Under the pieces are notes generated by a model. That model did no database searches. It saw only the letters and a list, made by a program, of their open reading frames with translations, and was not told the DNA's origin. The translations under genes and the position numbers were made by a program. A DNA stretch of 64,000 bases from the NCBI GenBank assembly GCA_048262455.1, contig JBLXFD010000005.1, positions 130,824-194,823 of the forward strand, in the 5' to 3' direction. Of the stretch, positions 1-8,235 are shown piece by piece (within the stretch, counting starts at the first letter, position 1; each line of letters begins with the position of its first letter). The DNA is from Psychromarinibacter sp048262455. Lineage in GTDB: Bacteria > Pseudomonadota > Alphaproteobacteria > Rhodobacterales > Rhodobacteraceae.

Positions 1-874
1 CCCGATCCGCGACAAGCGGCGGGTGCATTTCCACGCCTTCATGCAGGAGATCCACGCCGGCATGCACGCGGCCCGCAAGCAGGGCGGCGACGACGCCCTG
101 CGCCCGGTGGCAGAGAAGATCGCCGCCGAGGCGCGGCTGCTGTGCTTCGACGAGATGCAGATCACCGACATCACCGACGCGATGATCGTCGGGCGGTTGT
201 TCGAGATCCTGCTGGACGCCGGGGTGGTGGTGGTCACCACCTCGAACCGGGTGCCGGACGACCTGTACAAGGACGGGCTGAACCGGGCGCTGTTCCTGCC
301 CTTCATCAAGCTGATCAAGGCCAAGCTGCGGGTGCATCACCTCGAGGCGCAGAAGGACTACCGGCAGGACCGGCTGGCCGGGGCGGCCACCTATTTCCAC
401 CCCGCCGACAGCCAGGCCCGGGCAGAGATCGACCGGCTGTGGCAGGAACTGACCGGCGGCGAGGCCGCGCCGCTGACGCTGACGGTGCAGGGGCGCGAGG
501 TGGTGCTGCCGCAGTACCACAACGGGGTCGGGCGGGCGCGGTTCTGGGATCTTTGCGGGCGGATGCTGGGGCCGGCGGATTACCTTGCCGTGGCCGACGC
601 CCTGCGGGTGCTTGTGCTGGAGAACATTCCCTGCCTCGGCCGGTCCAACTTCAACGAGGCCAAGCGCTTCGTGACGCTGGTGGACGCGCTTTACGAGGCG
701 CGGGTGCAACTGATCGCCAGCGCCGCGGACGAGCCGGAGCGGCTGTACCTGGAGGGCGAGGGCAGCTTCGAGTTCGAGCGCACCGCCTCGCGCCTGCGCG
801 AGATGCAGGCCGAGGGCTGGGGCGTGGTCGCGGCGGCGGCAGAAGCGGAGGGAGAGACGGAGGGCGCGGGCTGA
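1..874 (+). CDS. zapE: Cell division protein ZapE / AFG1-like ATPase (5' truncated by window edge)
   Basis: The reading frame is open from base 2 to the stop at 872-874, so the start lies left of the window. About 290 codons are visible. A Walker B-like segment, LLCFDEMQI, is followed by a sensor-like TSNRVPDDLYKDGL and the FLPFI stretch, in the order expected for the AFG1/ZapE P-loop ATPase family. The Walker A loop must be off the left edge. In this family the protein is a cytoplasmic or membrane-associated ATPase that modulates Z-ring constriction or quality control. The stop codon overlaps the ATG of thpR by one base (TGATG), so the two are probably co-translated. Family assignment is firm; the exact cellular role is inferred from homologues. 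Confidence 0.92.
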   Translation, partial: PIRDKRRVHFHAFMQEIHAGMHAARKQGGDDALRPVAEKIAAEARLLCFDEMQITDITDAMIVGRLFEILLDAGVVVVTTSNRVPDDLYKDGLNRALFLPFIKLIKAKLRVHHLEAQKDYRQDRLAGAATYFHPADSQARAEIDRLWQELTGGEAAPLTLTVQGREVVLPQYHNGVGRARFWDLCGRMLGPADYLAVADALRVLVLENIPCLGRSNFNEAKRFVTLVDALYEARVQLIASAADEPERLYLEGEGSFEFERTASRLREMQAEGWGVVAAAAEAEGETEGAG

Positions 875-1431
875 TGCGCTGCTTCGTCGCGGTCGACCTG
901 CCCGACGAGGCCCGCGCGGCGCTGGAGGCGGTGCAGGACCAGCTGAAGGTCGGCCGCCCCAGCGACCCGGAGACGCTGCACCTGACGCTGGCCTTCCTCG
1001 GCGAGCAGCCGGGCGCGGCGCTGGAGGAGCTGCACCACGCGCTGGAGGCCCTGCGCGCCGCGCCATTCCAGTTGCAACTGCGCGGCCTCGGCACCTTCGG
1101 CGGGCGCAGCCCCCGGGTGCTCTGGGCCGGGGTGACGCCGCAGCCGGCCCTGCGTGCGCTGCACGAGAAGGTGCGCGGCGCGGCCCATGTAGCGGGGATC
1201 GAGTTGCCGAGGGAGCGTTTCCGCCCGCACGTGACCATCGCCCGCTTCGGCGACCGGCTGCAGCCGGGCGAGACAGAGAAGCTGGCGACTTTCCTTGCGC
1301 GGTTCGAGCAGTTCCCGGCGCCGCCCTTCGAGGTGGAGGAGGTGGTGCTGTTCCGCTCGATCCTGCACCGCGACGGTGCGATCCACGAGCCGCTGGAGTC
1401 CTACCCGCTGCAGCCCACGGCCTCCGTCTAG
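874..1431 (+). CDS. thpR: RNA 2',3'-cyclic phosphodiesterase ThpR (2H family)
   Basis: Encodes 185 residues, the usual length of the ThpR/LigT family. It begins MRCFVAVDLP and carries the two HxTx motifs that define 2H phosphoesterases: HLTL near residue 36 and HVTI near residue 116. These enzymes open 2',3'-cyclic phosphate RNA ends and can act as 2'-5' RNA ligases in vitro. The start codon shares its A with the zapE stop, which fixes the start and implies translational coupling. The 3' end overlaps the convergent folC stop by four bases, leaving no room for a terminator between them. The physiological RNA substrate is unknown in most bacteria. Confidence 0.93.
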   Translation: MRCFVAVDLPDEARAALEAVQDQLKVGRPSDPETLHLTLAFLGEQPGAALEELHHALEALRAAPFQLQLRGLGTFGGRSPRVLWAGVTPQPALRALHEKVRGAAHVAGIELPRERFRPHVTIARFGDRLQPGETEKLATFLARFEQFPAPPFEVEEVVLFRSILHRDGAIHEPLESYPLQPTASV

Positions 1432-2723
1432 CCGTTGTCGCGCAGCACCACGCCGGCGAGGTAGAGCGAGCCGCAGATCATGATCCGCGCCTCTGGCTCC
1501 TGCGCCGCGATGGCGGCGACGGCCTCGGCGACGCTTTCCGCCTCGGTCGCGGGAATCCCGGCGCGGCGGGCGGCGTCGGCTGTTTCGGCGGCGGTCAGGG
1601 TGGCAGGGGCGCCCTCGATCCCCACCGCCTGCAGGCTTTGCGCCAGCGGGGCCAGCGGCGTCAGGTAGCCCAGAACGTCCTTGCTGTTCAGCATCCCGCA
1701 GACCAGGTGCAGCGGCCGGACCTGCGCGGCGCTGGTGATGGTGCCGCCCATGGCGCCGAGGGTGCGCGCCAGCGTCGCCCCGGCGGCGGGGTTGTGGCCG
1801 CCGTCCAGCCAGATCTCGGCCCGCGGCGCGGCCTCGGTCAGCGGGCCCCGGGTCAGCCGTTGCATGCGCGCGGGCCATTCCACCCGGATCATCGCGGCCT
1901 CGTGCGCCGCCTCGGGTGTCTTCAGCGCCCGCAGCGCCGCCAGCGCCATGCCGGCGTTGTCCACCTGGTGCGGGCCGATCAGCCGGGGCAGGGGCAGGTC
2001 CAGCAGCCCGTCCTCGTCCTGGAACACCAGCCGCCCGTGCTCTGTGGTGACGTGCCAGTGCTGGCCCTGCACCAGCAGCGGCGCCGACAGCCGCGCCGCC
2101 TGCCGCTCGATCACCTCCAGCGCCGCGTCCTCCTGCCGGCCGACCACGCAGGTCACGCCGCGCTTGAGGATGCCGGCCTTCTCGAAGGCGATCTTGTCCA
2201 GCGTGTCGCCCAGGTAGGACTGGTGGTCCAGCGACACCGGCGTGATGACACAAAGCGCCGGGTCCACCACGTTGGTGGCGTCCAGCCGCCCGCCAAGCCC
2301 CACCTCCAGCAGCGTGTGATCGGCGGGGGTGCGGGCGAAGGCCAGCAGGGCGGCGCAGGTGGTGATCTCGAAATAGGTGATGGGGGCGCCGCCGTTCACG
2401 GCCTCGCATTCGTCCAGCACCTCCGCCAGCGCGGGTTCTGAAATCAGCTCTCCGGCCAGCCGGATGCGTTCGTGGAAGCGCACGAGGTGCGGCGAGGTAT
2501 AGGCGTGGACCCGGCGCCCCGCGCCTTCCAGCCCGGCGCGCAGCATCGCCTGCACCGAGCCCTTGCCGTTGGTGCCGGCCACGTGGATCACCGGGGGCAG
2601 CCGCTGCTCCGGGTGGTCCAGCAGCGCCAGCAGCCGCCAGACCCGGTCCAGCGTCAGGTCGATGATCTTCGGGTGCAGCGACATCATCCGTTCGAGGATG
2701 ACGTCAGAGGCCGCCCCGCTCAC
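1428..2723 (-). CDS. folC: Bifunctional dihydrofolate synthase / folylpolyglutamate synthase
   Basis: 431 residues, normal for FolC. The Mur-ligase-type P-loop GTNGKGS lies at about residues 50-56, followed by the TSPHLVRFHERI segment that binds the pteroate moiety, then the central LGGRLDATN and the C-terminal DGGHNP and ARIMICGSLYLAG motifs. It adds L-glutamate to dihydropteroate and to folates in the cytoplasm using ATP. The start ATG overlaps the accD stop in an ATGA, so accD and folC are translationally coupled. This accD-folC order is common across proteobacteria. The downstream end overlaps convergent thpR. Confidence 0.96.
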   Translation of the reverse strand: MSGAASDVILERMMSLHPKIIDLTLDRVWRLLALLDHPEQRLPPVIHVAGTNGKGSVQAMLRAGLEGAGRRVHAYTSPHLVRFHERIRLAGELISEPALAEVLDECEAVNGGAPITYFEITTCAALLAFARTPADHTLLEVGLGGRLDATNVVDPALCVITPVSLDHQSYLGDTLDKIAFEKAGILKRGVTCVVGRQEDAALEVIERQAARLSAPLLVQGQHWHVTTEHGRLVFQDEDGLLDLPLPRLIGPHQVDNAGMALAALRALKTPEAAHEAAMIRVEWPARMQRLTRGPLTEAAPRAEIWLDGGHNPAAGATLARTLGAMGGTITSAAQVRPLHLVCGMLNSKDVLGYLTPLAPLAQSLQAVGIEGAPATLTAAETADAARRAGIPATEAESVAEAVAAIAAQEPEARIMICGSLYLAGVVLRDNG

Positions 2724-3679
2724 TCCGGCTTGGCGGCTTCCGCCGGTTTCGGGGCGGCGGGCGTGGCGGGGGGCTGCTCGGCCTCCGGCGCGGGGGCGGG
2801 GGCGGGCAGGTCACCGCGGATCTCGGGGCCCAGACCCATCAGCATCCGCACGATGGAGACCAGTTCGTCCCGCAGCTTCTTGCGGTGCGTCACCCGGTCC
2901 AGCATCCCGTGGTCCAGCAGGTATTCCGCCCGCTGGAAGCCTTCCGGCAGCTTCTCGCGGATCGTCTGCTCGATCACCCGGGGACCGGCAAAGCAGATCA
3001 GCGCGTTCGGCTCTGCGATGTGGATGTCGCCCAGCATGGCGTAAGAGGCCGTGACGCCGCCGGTGGTGGGATGGGTCAACACCACGATGTAGGGCAGCCC
3101 CGCCTCCTTCAGCATCTCGACCGCCACGGTGGTGCGCGGCATCTGCATCAGGGACAGGATGCCTTCCTGCATCCGCGCACCGCCGGCGGCGGAGAACAGG
3201 ATCAGCGGCGCCTTGGCCTTCACCGCGCGCTGGGCGGCGGCGATGATGGCGTTGCCGACGTACATGCCCATGGACCCGCCCATGAAGCTGAAGTCCTGCG
3301 CCGCGCAGACCACCGGGGTGCGCCCGATCTCGCCCTGCGCCACCAGCATCGCCTCATCCTCGCCGGTGTCGCGCTGGGCGGCCTTCAGGCGGTCGGGGTA
3401 GCGTTTCTGGTCGCGGAAATGCAGCGGGTCGGTCACCGGCTCCGGCACGTCCACCTCGGTGAAGACCCCGCCGTCGAACAGCGCGGTGAAGCGCGCGCGC
3501 GGCGAGATGTGCATGTGGTGGTCGCAGTTGGTGCAGACGTTCAGGTTTTCCGTCACCTCCCGGTGGAACAGCATCGACCCGCATTCGGGGCACTTGGTCC
3601 ACAGGTTTTCCGGCGTCTCGCGGCGCGAGAACAGCGAGTTGATCTTGGGACGGACGTAGTTGGAGATCCAGTTCATCAC
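2720..3679 (-). CDS. accD: Acetyl-CoA carboxylase carboxyltransferase subunit beta
   Basis: 319 residues. An N-terminal four-cysteine zinc ribbon (Cys30, 33, 49, 52) precedes a carboxyltransferase crotonase-like fold with FMGGSMG and SAAGGARMQEG, which binds acetyl-CoA and forms the oxyanion hole. AccD pairs with AccA to transfer the carboxyl group from biotin to acetyl-CoA, giving malonyl-CoA for fatty acid synthesis. The C-terminal 30 residues are a Pro/Ala/Glu-rich tail typical of alphaproteobacterial AccD. A GGAG sits 6 nt upstream of the ATG. It is first in a two-gene unit with folC; its promoter must lie in 3680-3931. Confidence 0.96.
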   Translation of the reverse strand: MMNWISNYVRPKINSLFSRRETPENLWTKCPECGSMLFHREVTENLNVCTNCDHHMHISPRARFTALFDGGVFTEVDVPEPVTDPLHFRDQKRYPDRLKAAQRDTGEDEAMLVAQGEIGRTPVVCAAQDFSFMGGSMGMYVGNAIIAAAQRAVKAKAPLILFSAAGGARMQEGILSLMQMPRTTVAVEMLKEAGLPYIVVLTHPTTGGVTASYAMLGDIHIAEPNALICFAGPRVIEQTIREKLPEGFQRAEYLLDHGMLDRVTHRKKLRDELVSIVRMLMGLGPEIRGDLPAPAPAPEAEQPPATPAAPKPAEAAKPE

Positions 3680-3931
3680 AGCTCCGGGCGTGGCGGATGT
3701 CGGGTTCAGATAGTCGGCGGGGCAGGGAAATGCAATGCGGGGAGGCGCTTGTCTCGCGCGGCGCTTGCGCCTAAGCGGAAAGGGGACGAGGCGAAGCGGG
3801 ACGATGGGGAGACGGCTGGCGCCGGCTGGGCTGGCGCCGTCGCGGGCAGGCCCTGCATGGGCATTATGGGTTTCTCAACCGGCAACAAAGATAGTAATCC
3901 GGGACCAATGTTAATGAATTGGCAGGTATAG
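3680..3931. promoter_or_regulatory. Divergent intergenic region between accD and the DUF6478 gene
   Basis: These 252 bases hold the start-proximal signals of both flanking genes. The only notable structures are a short direct repeat of CTGGCGCCG around 3812-3842 and, in an AT-richer stretch next to the plus-strand gene, an interrupted palindrome with CCAAT/ATTGG arms (about 3905-3922) that could be an operator. No convincing -35/-10 pair and no open frame with a ribosome site was found. Confidence 0.35.
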
Positions 3932-4696
3932 ATGAGCAGGCTGACCGACAACCTGCTGCACAGGCGGGTGATGCGGCACTGGTCCCGCGCGGTGCGGGCG
4001 GCCGAGACCGTGGACCTGCAGGCCCTGCGGGCGCTGCGCGGCCGGGCGCGGGAGCTTCGCGCACGGCTGGACCAGGTGCTTTATGCCGCCGAGACCCGGC
4101 TAGCGCTGCCGCCGCTGGGCAACCCCGCGATGAACAAGCCGCTGCACTGCGACTGGGCCTACCGGCCCGAGCTGTGGCGCGGCCCGGTGCGGCCCGGCGG
4201 GCTGGTGGCGGTGCCCTCCAAGACCGCCTTCGGCGCCGAGGTGACGGTGTTCCACGACTGCGCCGCCAGCGAGCTGACCCTGCGCCAGCTGCGCAACCGG
4301 GGGCAGGGCGACCTTGCGCCCTTCGGGTTGCAGATGGACGTCTTCCGGTTCGACGGCAGCTTCCTGTCGCTGGTGGTCGAACTGCCCGAGACCGCCGTGC
4401 GCGGGCTGGAGCGGCGGCACCTTGTGCGGCTGGCCGCGGTGGTGGAGGCAGAGCGCAAGCCGGAGATCTTCGCGCGGCTGAACATCAAGAACGGCCCCAA
4501 CGTGGAACAGATCGTGCGCGAGCTGCCCGGCGCCGACGGGACCGAGCAGGTGGTGGAGTTCGACCTTGCCTATACCAAGCTGAACGAGAAGCGGGTGGAG
4601 CGGATGTGGCTGGACCTGATCTTCGAGGGCGCCGAGATGAACCAGATCGTCCTGCGCGACGTCACCCTGACCCGCCGCCCGCGGGCGGAAATCTGA
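3932..4696 (+). CDS. DUF6478 family protein
   Basis: 254 residues, no signal peptide and no membrane segment. The sequence resembles the DUF6478 proteins that are widespread in Rhodobacterales: an N-terminal basic helical region (residues 1-55), then a beta-rich domain with the segments HCDWAYRPELW, KTAFGAEVTVFHDC and ARLNIKNGPN. No catalytic motif can be named and the function is unknown. The start ATG at 3932 is the first in frame after a stop, but it lacks a strong ribosome site. The gene is followed after 11 bases by another small gene on the same strand and probably shares its transcript. Confidence 0.85.
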   Translation: MSRLTDNLLHRRVMRHWSRAVRAAETVDLQALRALRGRARELRARLDQVLYAAETRLALPPLGNPAMNKPLHCDWAYRPELWRGPVRPGGLVAVPSKTAFGAEVTVFHDCAASELTLRQLRNRGQGDLAPFGLQMDVFRFDGSFLSLVVELPETAVRGLERRHLVRLAAVVEAERKPEIFARLNIKNGPNVEQIVRELPGADGTEQVVEFDLAYTKLNEKRVERMWLDLIFEGAEMNQIVLRDVTLTRRPRAEI

Positions 4697-4707
4697 AGGA
4701 GAGCGCG

Positions 4708-5088
4708 ATGAGCGAGCTGTCGCTGGTCAAGATGCGGATCCGGGGCGGTGTCTGGGAAGGCGTGCTGACGGGCCCCGCGCAGGCAGAGCCGCCGGGCATC
4801 GAGGTCTCGCACCTCGGCCGGCCGCTGGAGGGGGCCGTGACGATGTCCACCGATCCCGACCTGCCCGGCGCATGGACGGTCAGCGTGGCGATCCCGGCGA
4901 ACCTGCTGGCGGACGGGGTGCAGAGCTTTCTGATCACCAGCGCCGAAAGCGGTGCGCGGCTGAACGGCTTCAGCATCGTCACGGGCGAGCCGCTGGACGA
5001 CGATCTTCGGGCAGAGGTGGAATTGCTGCGCGCCGAACTGGACCTGCTGAAGCGCGCCTTCCGGCGTCACTGCGCCGAGACGCGGTAG
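4708..5088 (+). CDS. Conserved hypothetical protein (126 aa), partner of the DUF6478 gene
   Basis: 126 residues starting at the ATG at 4708, which is preceded by AAGGAGAG at proper spacing. The sequence is beta-rich with a small immunoglobulin-like character (ITSAESGARLNGFSIVTG) and ends in an acidic-then-basic helix. I do not recognise a named domain. It lies 11 bases after the DUF6478 gene, so the pair is likely co-transcribed and functionally linked. It ends two bases before the convergent VanZ-like gene. Confidence 0.8.
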   Translation: MSELSLVKMRIRGGVWEGVLTGPAQAEPPGIEVSHLGRPLEGAVTMSTDPDLPGAWTVSVAIPANLLADGVQSFLITSAESGARLNGFSIVTGEPLDDDLRAEVELLRAELDLLKRAFRRHCAETR

Positions 5089-5090
5089 GT

Positions 5091-5483
5091 TCAGGCGCCG
5101 GGCGGTCGCGCCAGGTGCCGTTCCACCAGCGTCCGGGCGGTCCAGTGCAGGGTGGCGGCGACGAAGATGCCCGCGAGGCTGGCGAGGAAATCCACCGTCG
5201 AGGCGCTGCGCCCCGGCACCAGCAGCTGCGCGTACTCGATGAGGATGGCGCAGGAGACCAGCGCAAGAACCACGCTGGCGATCCCGATGATGTCGATCAG
5301 CGCCAGCGTCAGCGCGGCGAAGACCATTCCGTACAGCAGCGGCTGGGTATCGGCCGGAAGGTGCATGGCACTTGCCGTGGTGCCCAGCCAGAGCAGGGCC
5401 CAGACCCCCAGCAGCACGATCGGGTAGATCGCCACCGAGATCGATACCCCGACAAAGACTGTGCGGATCCTGCTGGCAATCAT
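5091..5483 (-). CDS. Small membrane protein, VanZ-like
   Basis: 130 residues with about four hydrophobic segments (roughly 9-33, 48-66, 68-86 and 100-118). The segment IEYAQLLVPGRSASTVDFLASLAG matches the pattern EXXQ...GR..S..D...N..G of VanZ-like membrane proteins, so that family is a reasonable call. In the family, VanZ is linked to teicoplanin resistance, but most Gram-negative members have no known role. The start ATG at 5483 follows GGAGAG. Its upstream region is shared with the divergent LysR gene. Confidence 0.7.
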   Translation of the reverse strand: MIASRIRTVFVGVSISVAIYPIVLLGVWALLWLGTTASAMHLPADTQPLLYGMVFAALTLALIDIIGIASVVLALVSCAILIEYAQLLVPGRSASTVDFLASLAGIFVAATLHWTARTLVERHLARPPGA

Positions 5484-5779
5484 GAAGCTCTCCGTTGCGA
5501 TACCGGCTCAAACTGCCCGCCGATTGGGGCGAGAGTGAGGCGCGGGGCCCGCAACAATCCCCCGCCCCGGGGCCGGTGCATGTTCGCGCCGTACACACTA
5601 TAGTGCGCCAGGCGCACCCGCGTGCCCGGGCCGGAGACAATCGGCCCCGGCGGGCGCCACGCGGTTTCCCTGCCCTAAACGATCCGCGGGAATACCCGGA
5701 AATTGTCGGGGCGGCATCCCAATCTCGCCGGATTCCCAGCCCATATCTTGCAGCGTGGGGCGGAAGGGAAACGAGTATC
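5484..5779. promoter_or_regulatory. Divergent intergenic region, VanZ-like gene / lysR gene, with palindrome
   Basis: 296 bases without a supported gene. A perfect 10-bp palindrome CACTATAGTG lies at 5596-5605 inside a wider imperfect dyad flanked by GCGC on both sides. It is the most AT-rich point of the region and could be a regulator site or part of a promoter. LysR-type regulators often bind an interrupted dyad in the divergent region of their own gene, so self-regulation is possible but not shown. Confidence 0.3.
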
Positions 5780-6685
5780 ATGGACAGATTGACGGAGATG
5801 GAGGCGTTCGCCACGGTCGTGGACCAGGGCGGATTCACCGACGCCGCCAAGAAGATGGGAATATCGAAGTCCGCCGTGTCCAAGCATGTCTCCTCGCTGG
5901 AGGCGCGGCTGGGGGCCCGTCTGCTTAACCGGACAACGCGGCGTGTGAGTCCCACGGAAATCGGGCTTGCCTATTACGACAGGGCCCGGCGGGTGCTGAA
6001 CGACGCCGGAGAGGCGGACGCGCTGGTCACCTCGATGCAGTCGGAGCCCTCGGGCCTGCTGCGGATCAGCGTCGCCACGGACTTCGGTGTGAATCATCTT
6101 TCGCCGGTGCTGGGAGAGTTCCTGTCGGACTTCCCGGACGTGACGGTGAACATGGTCCTGAACAACCGCTACGTGGAGCTGATCAGCGAAGGCTTCGACA
6201 TGGCGGTGCGGATCGGGGAACTGGAGGACTCGACACTGCGCGCGCGCAAGCTGACCGAGACCACCAAGCGGATGATCGGCGCGCCCTCGTACTTTGAAAA
6301 GTACGGTCGGCCGCAGAAGATCGACGATTTGAACGAGCACAAGCTGCTGCACTATTCCAGCCAGTCCTCGGGCAACGTCTGGCGCCTGACCGCCCCCTCG
6401 GGCGAGAAGCGGCAGGTACGCACGGCCGGCTGGCTGAGCGTGAACGACGGCCAGTCGCTGCTGAACGCCGCGATCTCGGGGCTGGGCATCGCCTACCTGC
6501 CCTCGTTCCTCTACGCCGACGCCCTGAACCAGGGGCTGGTGGAGGAGGCAATTCCCGAACTACCCGTTGAAACGCAAGGGATTTACGCGGTTTACCCGCC
6601 GGGTCGCTTCACTCAACCAAAGGTGAGGGCCTTCATCGACTTCCTGGTGCATCATTTTGCGGACAAGGGGCCGGAGAAGTGGTAG
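5780..6685 (+). CDS. LysR family transcriptional regulator
   Basis: 301 residues, standard LysR length. Residues 1-60 form the winged helix-turn-helix: FATVVDQGGFTDAAKKMGIS and SAVSKHVSSLEARLGARLLNRTTR. The rest is the periplasmic-binding-like effector domain with GLLRISVATDFG at its start. The pattern is closest to the CrgA/AaeR-like subgroup, which often controls oxidoreductases or efflux genes, but the target cannot be told here: the divergent neighbour is a small VanZ-like membrane protein. The ATG at 5780 follows GGAAGGGAAACGAGT. It ends 30 bases before the convergent OmpA-like gene. Confidence 0.92.
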   Translation: MDRLTEMEAFATVVDQGGFTDAAKKMGISKSAVSKHVSSLEARLGARLLNRTTRRVSPTEIGLAYYDRARRVLNDAGEADALVTSMQSEPSGLLRISVATDFGVNHLSPVLGEFLSDFPDVTVNMVLNNRYVELISEGFDMAVRIGELEDSTLRARKLTETTKRMIGAPSYFEKYGRPQKIDDLNEHKLLHYSSQSSGNVWRLTAPSGEKRQVRTAGWLSVNDGQSLLNAAISGLGIAYLPSFLYADALNQGLVEEAIPELPVETQGIYAVYPPGRFTQPKVRAFIDFLVHHFADKGPEKW

Positions 6686-6715
6686 GGTGAGGTTAATATC
6701 CCTTCAGGGTGCACT

Positions 6716-7657
6716 TCACTGGGTCGAGGTCAGAATGACCTCGACCCTTCTGTTTTGCATCCGGCCCTCCGCCGACAGGTTGCTGGCGCGCGGCGCGAGG
6801 TAGCCGACGCCGTCGGCCTCCACCTGCCCCGGCGGCACCCCGTACCGCTCGATCAGGCGCGCGCGCACCGAGGCTGCGCGCTGGCGCGACAGCTGGATGT
6901 TCGAGTCCAGCGCGCCCTCGGCATCGGTATGGCCCACCAGCGTCACCCGCCGGTCCGGGTAGGTCTTCAGATACCCCGCAAGCGCGGCGAGAGAGGCGAA
7001 GCTTTCCGGCCCCAGTTCAGACGAGCCGGTGGGAAAGGTCAGGTCCGCCAGCGTGGCGTGCCCGTCGGTTTCCAGCTGCCGCCCGATGGGGCCGGTGGCG
7101 CCCGGCAGCACCGGCGCGGCGGGGGCGGGCGTCTTGGTCGAGGCGGTGAAGCCGGCGCCGCCGGTGGCGGGCCCCACGCGGGTCAGTTGCACGAAGCCGG
7201 TGCTGGCGCTGCGGCTGACCAGCAGCGCCACGTGTTCCTCGCCCGCCTCGCCGGTGCGGCGGGCAAGGAAATAGCGGAAGTCGCCGAGGTTCACGTGCAT
7301 CGCCGGCTCCGGCAGCACCTTCAGCGCATAGCGGAAATCGAAGCCGCCGCAGACGTCGGTCTCGCATTCGAACAGCGCCTCGAACCCCTCCGCCAGCAGC
7401 TGGGCGCGTAGCGGGGCCAGCAGCTCCAGCGTGCCGAGGCTGCCGTCGCCGACCTTCCAGGCGGTCTGCTGCACCTCTCCCTCGGCGGTGATCCCCTGCG
7501 CCTCCTCGCCCTGCCAGGGGGCGGCGGGCAGAAAGACGCTGTCGGCGCTCACGCGTTCCGCGCTGCGCCGGGCTTCGGCGGGAAAGGTCAGCATCTGCGC
7601 AGCCAGCGGACCGGGCGTCAGGAGAACCAGCAGCAGTGTCGCGGCGCGAAGCCTCAC
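6716..7657 (-). CDS. OmpA family protein with C-terminal peptidoglycan-binding domain
   Basis: 313 residues. Residues 1-20 are a signal peptide ending PLAAQ. The middle is unassigned, with a CETDVCGG pair of cysteines, and an Ala/Pro-rich linker leads to a C-terminal OmpA-like domain (about 205-313) with LTFPTGSSELG, TLVGHTDAEG, LSRQRAASVRARL and NRRVEVIL. That domain binds diaminopimelate of peptidoglycan, so the protein probably tethers the outer envelope to the wall. The start is GTG at 7657, overlapping the stop of the upstream AhpD-like gene in a GTGA, which indicates coupling. There is no N-terminal OmpA beta-barrel. Confidence 0.88.
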   Translation of the reverse strand: MRLRAATLLLVLLTPGPLAAQMLTFPAEARRSAERVSADSVFLPAAPWQGEEAQGITAEGEVQQTAWKVGDGSLGTLELLAPLRAQLLAEGFEALFECETDVCGGFDFRYALKVLPEPAMHVNLGDFRYFLARRTGEAGEEHVALLVSRSASTGFVQLTRVGPATGGAGFTASTKTPAPAAPVLPGATGPIGRQLETDGHATLADLTFPTGSSELGPESFASLAALAGYLKTYPDRRVTLVGHTDAEGALDSNIQLSRQRAASVRARLIERYGVPPGQVEADGVGYLAPRASNLSAEGRMQNRRVEVILTSTQ

Positions 7658-8226
7658 CGCCCCGCCGCGTGGTATTCCGGGTTCGGCTGCATGTCGGTGG
7701 CCGAGGCGACGCGGTTGGTCATGTTGAAGAAACCGGTGACGCTGGCGATGTCGAAGATGTCGCGGTCGCTGAACCCCGCATCGCGCAGCGCCTGCCGGTC
7801 GGGCTCTTCGATCCTGGCGCTGTCGGTGGTCAGCTTCGCGGCGAAGTCCAGCATCGCCCGCTGCCGCATATCGAGGTCGGCGGTGCGGTAGTTGAAGGCC
7901 ATCCGCTCGCCCAGCACCGGGTCGCCGGACAGCTGGCGCACCGCGGCGCCGTGGGCGACGAGGCAGTACCAGCAGCGGTTGATCGAGCTGACCACCACCG
8001 CGATCATCTCGCGCTCCAGCTTGCTCAGCCCGCTGTCGGCAAGCATCAGGTCGTTGTACATCGCGGTGAAGGCGTCGAGCTTGGCGATGTCGAAGGCGTA
8101 GGCCTTCAGGACGTTCGGGACCATGCCCAGCTTTTCACGGCAGATGTCGAAATATTTCGCTGTCGCCTCGGGCAGCGGGTCGATCATCGGCAGGTCGAGG
8201 GCGGTGGGGCGGTCGGGATCGGTCAC
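7654..8226 (-). CDS. Peroxidase-related enzyme, AhpD/carboxymuconolactone decarboxylase-like
   Basis: 190 residues, all cytoplasmic. The motif INRCWYCLVAHGAAV carries the CxxC plus downstream His of AhpD-like alkylhydroperoxidases, with a preceding conserved Glu in KLEREMIAVVV. The family catalyses thiol-dependent peroxide reduction or related chemistry. The start is GTG at 8226 with AAGGAC upstream. It lies in a chain of minus-strand genes (CinA-like, GNAT, this gene, OmpA-like). The substrate is unknown. Confidence 0.88.
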   Translation of the reverse strand: MTDPDRPTALDLPMIDPLPEATAKYFDICREKLGMVPNVLKAYAFDIAKLDAFTAMYNDLMLADSGLSKLEREMIAVVVSSINRCWYCLVAHGAAVRQLSGDPVLGERMAFNYRTADLDMRQRAMLDFAAKLTTDSARIEEPDRQALRDAGFSDRDIFDIASVTGFFNMTNRVASATDMQPNPEYHAAGR

Positions 8227-8235
8227 GAAAGTCCT

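Noticed and set aside
691..2409. Long minus-strand frame across thpR and folC
   Set aside because: It lies in another frame of folC and antisense to thpR, with low-complexity Arg/Gly-rich translation and no family pattern.
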